A program made the position numbers and the translations under genes. Of a stretch of 64,000 nt of DNA, positions 56,040 to 64,000 are shown piece after piece (positions within the stretch are counted from its first letter, which is position 1; each line of letters starts with the position of its first letter). Under the pieces are notes generated by a model. That model made no database searches and had not been told where the DNA came from. It saw nothing but the letters and a program-made list of their open reading frames with translations. Where the stretch lies: positions 5,945,576 to 6,009,575 of the forward strand of contig JAQFVV010000036.1 of the NCBI GenBank assembly GCA_028023455.1, read 5' to 3'. The DNA comes from Epiperipatus broadwayi. Its lineage: Eukaryota > Onychophora > Udeonychophora > Euonychophora > Peripatidae.

Positions 56040-57926
56040 TTTAATAAAGAAAAAGATTTACATTCTTAAATATAATATTAATATTGAAAAGAAATAAAAT
56101 AAGCCACTGCCAGTAATAACACACAAAAAAAGACATTTATTGATGCATATATAACATTTAAAATTGAGGAATAAATTAATCTTAAATTTGTTATTATTTT
56201 TAAATTTAAATTATTATTTTATAAAAGTCTGCACAGATGGACAGTTTATAAGTTTGTTTTATAATGTTGAGTATAAATAGGCTACATAGATTACTCAGTT
56301 AAAAAAAACTTTTCAAAAACAATCATCCAACCTCAGACTAAAAGTTTGTAGCCAAATCAATACCTGCTTTCAAATATATAGATGCAACCAATGCAATATG
56401 AAGATGCTAACATAAAACCACACTGTCAGGAATGTGTGTCTGTAGCATGATATTATTTGTAGGACATGATTCTCATCCACTACAGGAATGTGCATCTGTC
56501 TGGCGAAGGAATCATGTATATATTTAAGAGAAATGCTACATATGGGGGAGAGCAGTCTATTTGCCAACTTATAGTTCATATCCATAGAGCTAAAGGGGTC
56601 AATGTCACAGGAAATATGTCTGTGTCCATTGTAACACAATGACTACATCTTTGGGGTCATGCATTCAGTTGGACACATTGCCCTGTATGCTATTACACTT
56701 CACATTACATTGATATAAACACCCATATATCTCTCAACTAGCATTGACTCAACTATGAGACAAATAGTCTGAAATTAAACCCCTTAAAACTACCTAACTT
56801 AAATGAATCTATGCAGCTATCTACACTCAACTTTAAATTTAATACATTTTAATTAACACATAACAAAAAAAAAAAAAGAAATGGAAATGATTAATTAAAC
56901 ATGTGCATAAAAAAAACTATTAATAATTGCTTTAGAATTTTCCTTTTTTAGGTCAGATATTGAAAGTTTGAGGTCAGATATTGAAAGTTTGAAAAAGCTC
57001 ATATTAGATAAACACATCATACTTTACGGATTCTGGCAGATTTAGAGGTCCTTCTTCATGATCACTTTTGTAGATTGTTTGTCCTCCTTTGAAACAAAGC
57101 CATTACTTGCCATTCATTTGGTAAAGAACTGTCACTGAGAGGCCTCAGCTGGTTGTCAGGAAATTAAATCTATTGCAGACTTATACATTGTGGTGTCTGC
57201 AATACAGCTACAGTTCATATGTAGATTAATAGTCAGCTTCTTGCAACAACTTATTTTTTCATTTTATAGGGTTAGACCTCCCTTATCAGTAAATTTTTGG
57301 ATTCATCGAACAAGACGTCACTGATCCTAGGGTCTTCTTTTTGGTCCGGGCTGTGGTTTGGTGCTTCCATTGGTTAATCTTTAATTTCATTCTCTAACTG
57401 ACCTTTATTATTTAAGTGCCCCAAGGGCTAGTTTGCTTTACATTTAATTAACAAAAATCATTTCCATTTTTTAAGATTAAAATATTCTTAAAATAGAAAT
57501 TCATTAACATTTATTTCTATTTTTCTTTATATAACTTTTAACAAAAATATTTATCTATCTTTACATCTTTATTTTTTTTACAAAAAAGTACTTTCAAATA
57601 CTGTTTTTTAATACTTTTAAAGTTTTCCATCTGTGCTATATATATATGTTATCATAACTCTTTTAATTTTTTGGCTTTTAGTTTTTAATAAAATCATTTT
57701 TACTTAAGATTTTATTTTCCCCTTTACTTTAATTTTAAAATAATGTAATGGCATATGTATATCATTACAATATATATTGTGAACTTCTGAATGGGCATGA
57801 GTAATTAAATCATACTGTGTCAGTAGTGAATAACTGCATTTAACTAAAAAAAAATAGTGCTAAAATTTTAAAATTTTTGTTAATGGTCTAAAACCTTATG
57901 TGAGAGTTGCTTATGAATGTTAATTG
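56040..57926. other. unassigned, partly less AT-rich
   Basis: 56370-56700 and 57000-57440 have mixed composition (for example GATCCTAGGGTCTTCTTTTTG), but no coding frame, RNA or repeat that I can name. A 21-bp block, AGGTCAGATATTGAAAGTTTG, is directly duplicated at about 56950-56993. Confidence 0.35.
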
Positions 57927-57928
57927 AA

Positions 57929-61425
<3,497 letters not shown>

Positions 61426-61429
61426 TAAT

Positions 61430-61625
61430 ATATGTGGGGTTCGAACTCAGACTTTTACACGACCCACCACTCTCAGTGCCATCTCATATTGCTGACCCAT
61501 CTGATCACACACGTGTTGAAAAGATAAATAATCACCAATATACATATTTCATGCTAAACCAGCAATCATCAGTTGGTCTAGATTACTATCCTTATCGATA
61601 TATAAAATGTATGTGTAAGATGTAA
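61430..61625 (-). mobile_element. family B repeat, 5'-truncated
   Basis: Minus strand: short 5' part, ribozyme 61534-61577, tail GATTATTTATCTTTTCAACA, and GAGTTCGAACCCCACATATA at the 3' end. The last motif is the best box-B-like version (GGTTCGAAC on the plus strand) in family B. Confidence 0.8.
61534..61577 (-). ncRNA. hammerhead ribozyme, type I (family B), intact
   Basis: Minus strand: stem I ACCAA/TTGGT perfect, CTGATGA (complement of 61566-61572), stem II TGCT/AGCA with loop GGTTT, GAAA, stem III ATAT/GTAT, H17 A. Identical in the paired regions to the 18541 copy. Confidence 0.85.
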
Positions 61626-62094
61626 GAATTAGGACAAATAGTCCCAATGGAAGCTAATTATATCTATTTTAATGGAAAATGTAAATAAATGCTTTATTTA
61701 TTATTTAAAACTTTGTCTCCAATTGTTCTTATATGCATTCATATTCTAGTTTCCACATCCTACATATCTATTACAACATAAATGCATTACTTTGTAAATG
61801 TAATAATAAACATACTGAAATCTGTTCTCTTGATCCAAACATTATATGAAATACTTTACCATTTGGTAAACTTATGAAGAAGGTCGAGTATTTAGTTATT
61901 ATTTAGACAATGATGTGAGATTAAAAGGTACCCTATTTCCTTCATTATCTAATTGCTAGTCCAGTGAAACATCACCCAATTCATTCCATTATTATTATTT
62001 TTTATTACAATATTTATAATTTATTGTGTAAAAGAATTTCTTAATAGATATAATAAACACCTCCACACTTCCCCATTCATTTCAAATTCATAGA
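61626..62094. other. AT-rich spacer
   Basis: Nothing recognised between two family B fragments. Confidence 0.4.
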
Positions 62095-62200
62095 AATAAA
62101 GATATAATAAAAGACAAATGACCCCCAAGATACATTTCGTGCTGAACCAGCACTCATCAGTTGACCCAGGTCACTATCCTTAATATATATCTCTATTATA
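62095..62200 (-). mobile_element. family B repeat variant fragment
   Basis: Minus strand: GGATAGTGACCTGGGTCAA, ribozyme, then GGGGGTCATTTGTCTTTT. A sub-family distinct from 61430-61625, with G-C in place of T-T next to stem II. The shared upstream GGATAGT.. shows common descent. Confidence 0.7.
62124..62164 (-). ncRNA. hammerhead ribozyme, type I (family B variant)
   Basis: Minus strand: CTGATGA (complement of 62154-62160), stem II GTGCT/AGCAC with loop GGTTC (five pairs), GAAA (62135-62138), a two-pair stem III AT/AT around GT, H17 C (UC cleavage site), stem I TCAA with TTGG (one U-G). The extra G-C pair at the base of stem II is the canonical 10.1-11.1 pair missing in the other family B copies. 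Confidence 0.75.
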
Positions 62201-63477
62201 TGCAAAGTATTTATCTAGAGTAAATTGTTACATTTCATTTACCATTGTCAAACTCCTTCCACTCACAACATTGACGCCATCCTTTCAGATAAATATACTT
62301 TTGATTATTATTTCTTTAATCAAATCGTATTAAAGATTCCTTGAGATCTGATTTTATAGTTCCAAATTAATATTAATTTAGGTATTTAGATTATTAAGTG
62401 CAAGATAGTGGAGTTATTTAATATCATGTTTTCTGTTAAAGCTATATTGTAGTTAATCTATGAATGTATTTAGATGATGGAAGAGATCAAATGTAAATTA
62501 TAGTTTATTAGCTTAAATCAATAAAACTTTATTGATTTCTATCATTTGGTTGATTAATACCTTATTTTAATGATCAATAATATTTTTCTTTCATTTATTT
62601 ACATTCTGTATATTCTAAACTTTCTATAACCCTCCACTGAGATAAGCTGTAAATCAGGCATAAGGAGAATAGTTTCAATATTAATTCAAATCAAAATATA
62701 ATTGTTAACTTATTCTATTCATTAATAGAATTGACGCCCTGGACATTTGCTCATATAATGTGTAAAATCGGTGTTGAATCGGGAGGGGGTTATAATATAT
62801 ATATATATTGCATAGACTAAACTATTCTTTCAACACTTTTATATAATTTCTAAAAAAAGAAAAAAAAAGCCACTTGCTTTGTAAAACATACAAAGATGAA
62901 ATGAATTTTTTAAACCTTTATTTAAAATTAGCAGTACAAAAAGAATAAAAGAATATTGAACATCTCAAAGAAAGTCAATGCAATTATAATTACTTTGTAT
63001 TATTATTAAAATAAGCATTTCTTGCCTTGTATATATATATATTGGCAATTTACTTCCCTCTCTTCATTCATTATATATTGTAATACATTATATTCTCTGC
63101 TATGTTATATGTATATTAAAAAATTATACCTTTCTCTCACATATTCTTTTTATTCTTCCATATAAATCTTAAATAAGTATCTATTTTTGTCAAATTTAAT
63201 TTTTTATATTCCCAACCCAAATATTAAGCTTTATTTATATCATCCTAATATCATAGTCAAATGTTTGCTTTACAACATTGACACTGATATAACAAGCAAC
63301 GGAAAATATAGAAAGTTAAAATATATACCTTGCAGATACACTTGGCCTTAAAATTATTCATTGCTATGTAGTTTAGCAGTGATGGACAATACAATAAGCT
63401 GTACACAATTCACTATTTATTACCTATATACATATATATAATGCAAATATTTTTGTTATTACTATAAATATGTAATA
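62201..63477. other. AT-rich, nothing recognised
   Basis: AT-rich sequence with TA runs (about 62793-62808, 63030-63041). No coding frame or repeat match. Confidence 0.4.
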
Positions 63478-63840
63478 TAGGAAGTATACCAATAGCTCAA
63501 ACAAGCTCTTAATTGATAAATGTGGTAAGAGAAAATATTTAAAATCTCTATCCAGAACATTCCTATCCCTAGACCAATTGGTTTCAAGCTTTTGGCTTAC
63601 CTCAGTGAGGTGCTAGAATATCCAGATACTAGATCTAAAATATCAACTCAAAAACCAGCACTTATTTAATATGTAACATTTAAGTAGAAACTCTGAAATT
63701 TTCTGACATGAAAATGTCTTTAACTCCAGCTATCTAACTTAAATAGCTATATGGGTTTGAACCAAATTCAGATCTACCATATATTAATAGCTTTAGCATT
63801 TTCAAGGCCTTAATGGCAAAATTATAATAATCAATAAATA
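63478..63840 (-). mobile_element. family A hammerhead repeat, single unit
   Basis: Minus strand: TTTTGCCATTAAGGCCTTGA, the module TTTGGTTCAAACCCATATAG, TTTAAGTTAGATAGCTGGAG, the ribozyme (63566-63612) and the 3' part GATTTTAAATATTTTCTCTT with TGAGCTATTGGTATACTTCC. One complete unit of about 360 bp, similar to a monomer of 29433-30286, without a tandem or inverted partner inside the window. Confidence 0.8.
63566..63612 (-). ncRNA. hammerhead-like site, family A, long stem III
   Basis: Minus strand: CTGAGGT (A9 changed to T; complement of 63599-63605), stem II AAGC/GCTT with loop CAAA, GAAA, stem III ACCAA/TTGGT (five perfect pairs), cleavage triplet GTC, stem I CCTCA with TAGGG (one mismatch). 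The A9 change probably lowers or abolishes activity, but the stems are well kept. Confidence 0.55.
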
Positions 63841-64000
63841 CATATATATTTAAGGCTTAACCTTAATACTATGCACTATGAGTATTCAATTTGCCACTAG
63901 AGGGACCTCTGCAAATCTTCACACAAGATTACAACTTTATAAAGATAAGAGTGGCCACACTTATCTTCAACCTTCTTTCTAATTATATAGGTGAATCTAA

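Overview
The window is AT-rich eukaryotic DNA (about three quarters A+T by eye), most likely from an invertebrate animal. The signs are an RTE-type LINE, Penelope-like element (PLE) remains, a decayed hAT transposase of the ZMYM1-like kind, tRNA-derived SINEs with A-tails, TA-flanked MITEs and long microsatellites. The taxon cannot be fixed from the sequence. I found no intact host protein-coding gene, no rRNA and no functional tRNA gene. The window reads as intergenic or deep intronic DNA built from layers of transposable elements.

Layout. 0.4-3.5 kb: a DNA element with inverted terminal repeats of about 530 bp. 6.5-9.4 kb: an RTE 3' fragment, a SINE and a hAT-type MITE. 9.8-15.3 kb: hammerhead-bearing repeats, a TA-flanked MITE and the 3' end of a PLE. 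17.3-22.0 kb: repeat clusters and a nearly full-length but broken RTE LINE. 23.3-25.9 kb: a decayed hAT transposase with a SINE inserted in it. 27.4-32 kb: a second TA-flanked MITE, a tandem-plus-inverted hammerhead element and an old dispersed repeat. 33.4-38.3 kb: more hammerhead repeats and a PLE endonuclease-region pseudogene. 39.7-43.9 kb: a decayed second LINE with two blocks of diverged tandem repeats between its parts and a small hammerhead-family insertion downstream. 45.5-48.4 kb: a SINE, another tandem-plus-inverted hammerhead element and a third TA-flanked MITE. 50.6-64 kb: a SINE, further hammerhead repeats and a long (ATT)n array, separated by sequence in which I recognise nothing.

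Main result. At least a dozen sites fit the minimal type I hammerhead ribozyme: CUGANGA, stem II, GAAA, a very short stem III, NUH, with stem I closing the outside. Stem II and stem III change sequence between copies while keeping base pairing (AGC/GCT, TGC/GCA, GGC/GCC, GGTAC/GTACT; ACT/AGT, ACC/GGT, ATAC/GTAT). They sit in several repeat families (called A, B and C here, plus a PLE). Five insertions of families A and B are bounded by 11-14 bp target-site duplications and contain copies in opposite orientations with their 3' sides facing outward; two also contain a direct tandem repeat of 371-455 bp. In the PLE remnant the ribozyme core overlaps the stop codon of the C-terminal reading frame. 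Hammerheads in PLEs and in small non-autonomous retrozymes are known. The mixture of families, the head-to-head insertion form and the box-B-like module shared by family A copies are what merit attention.
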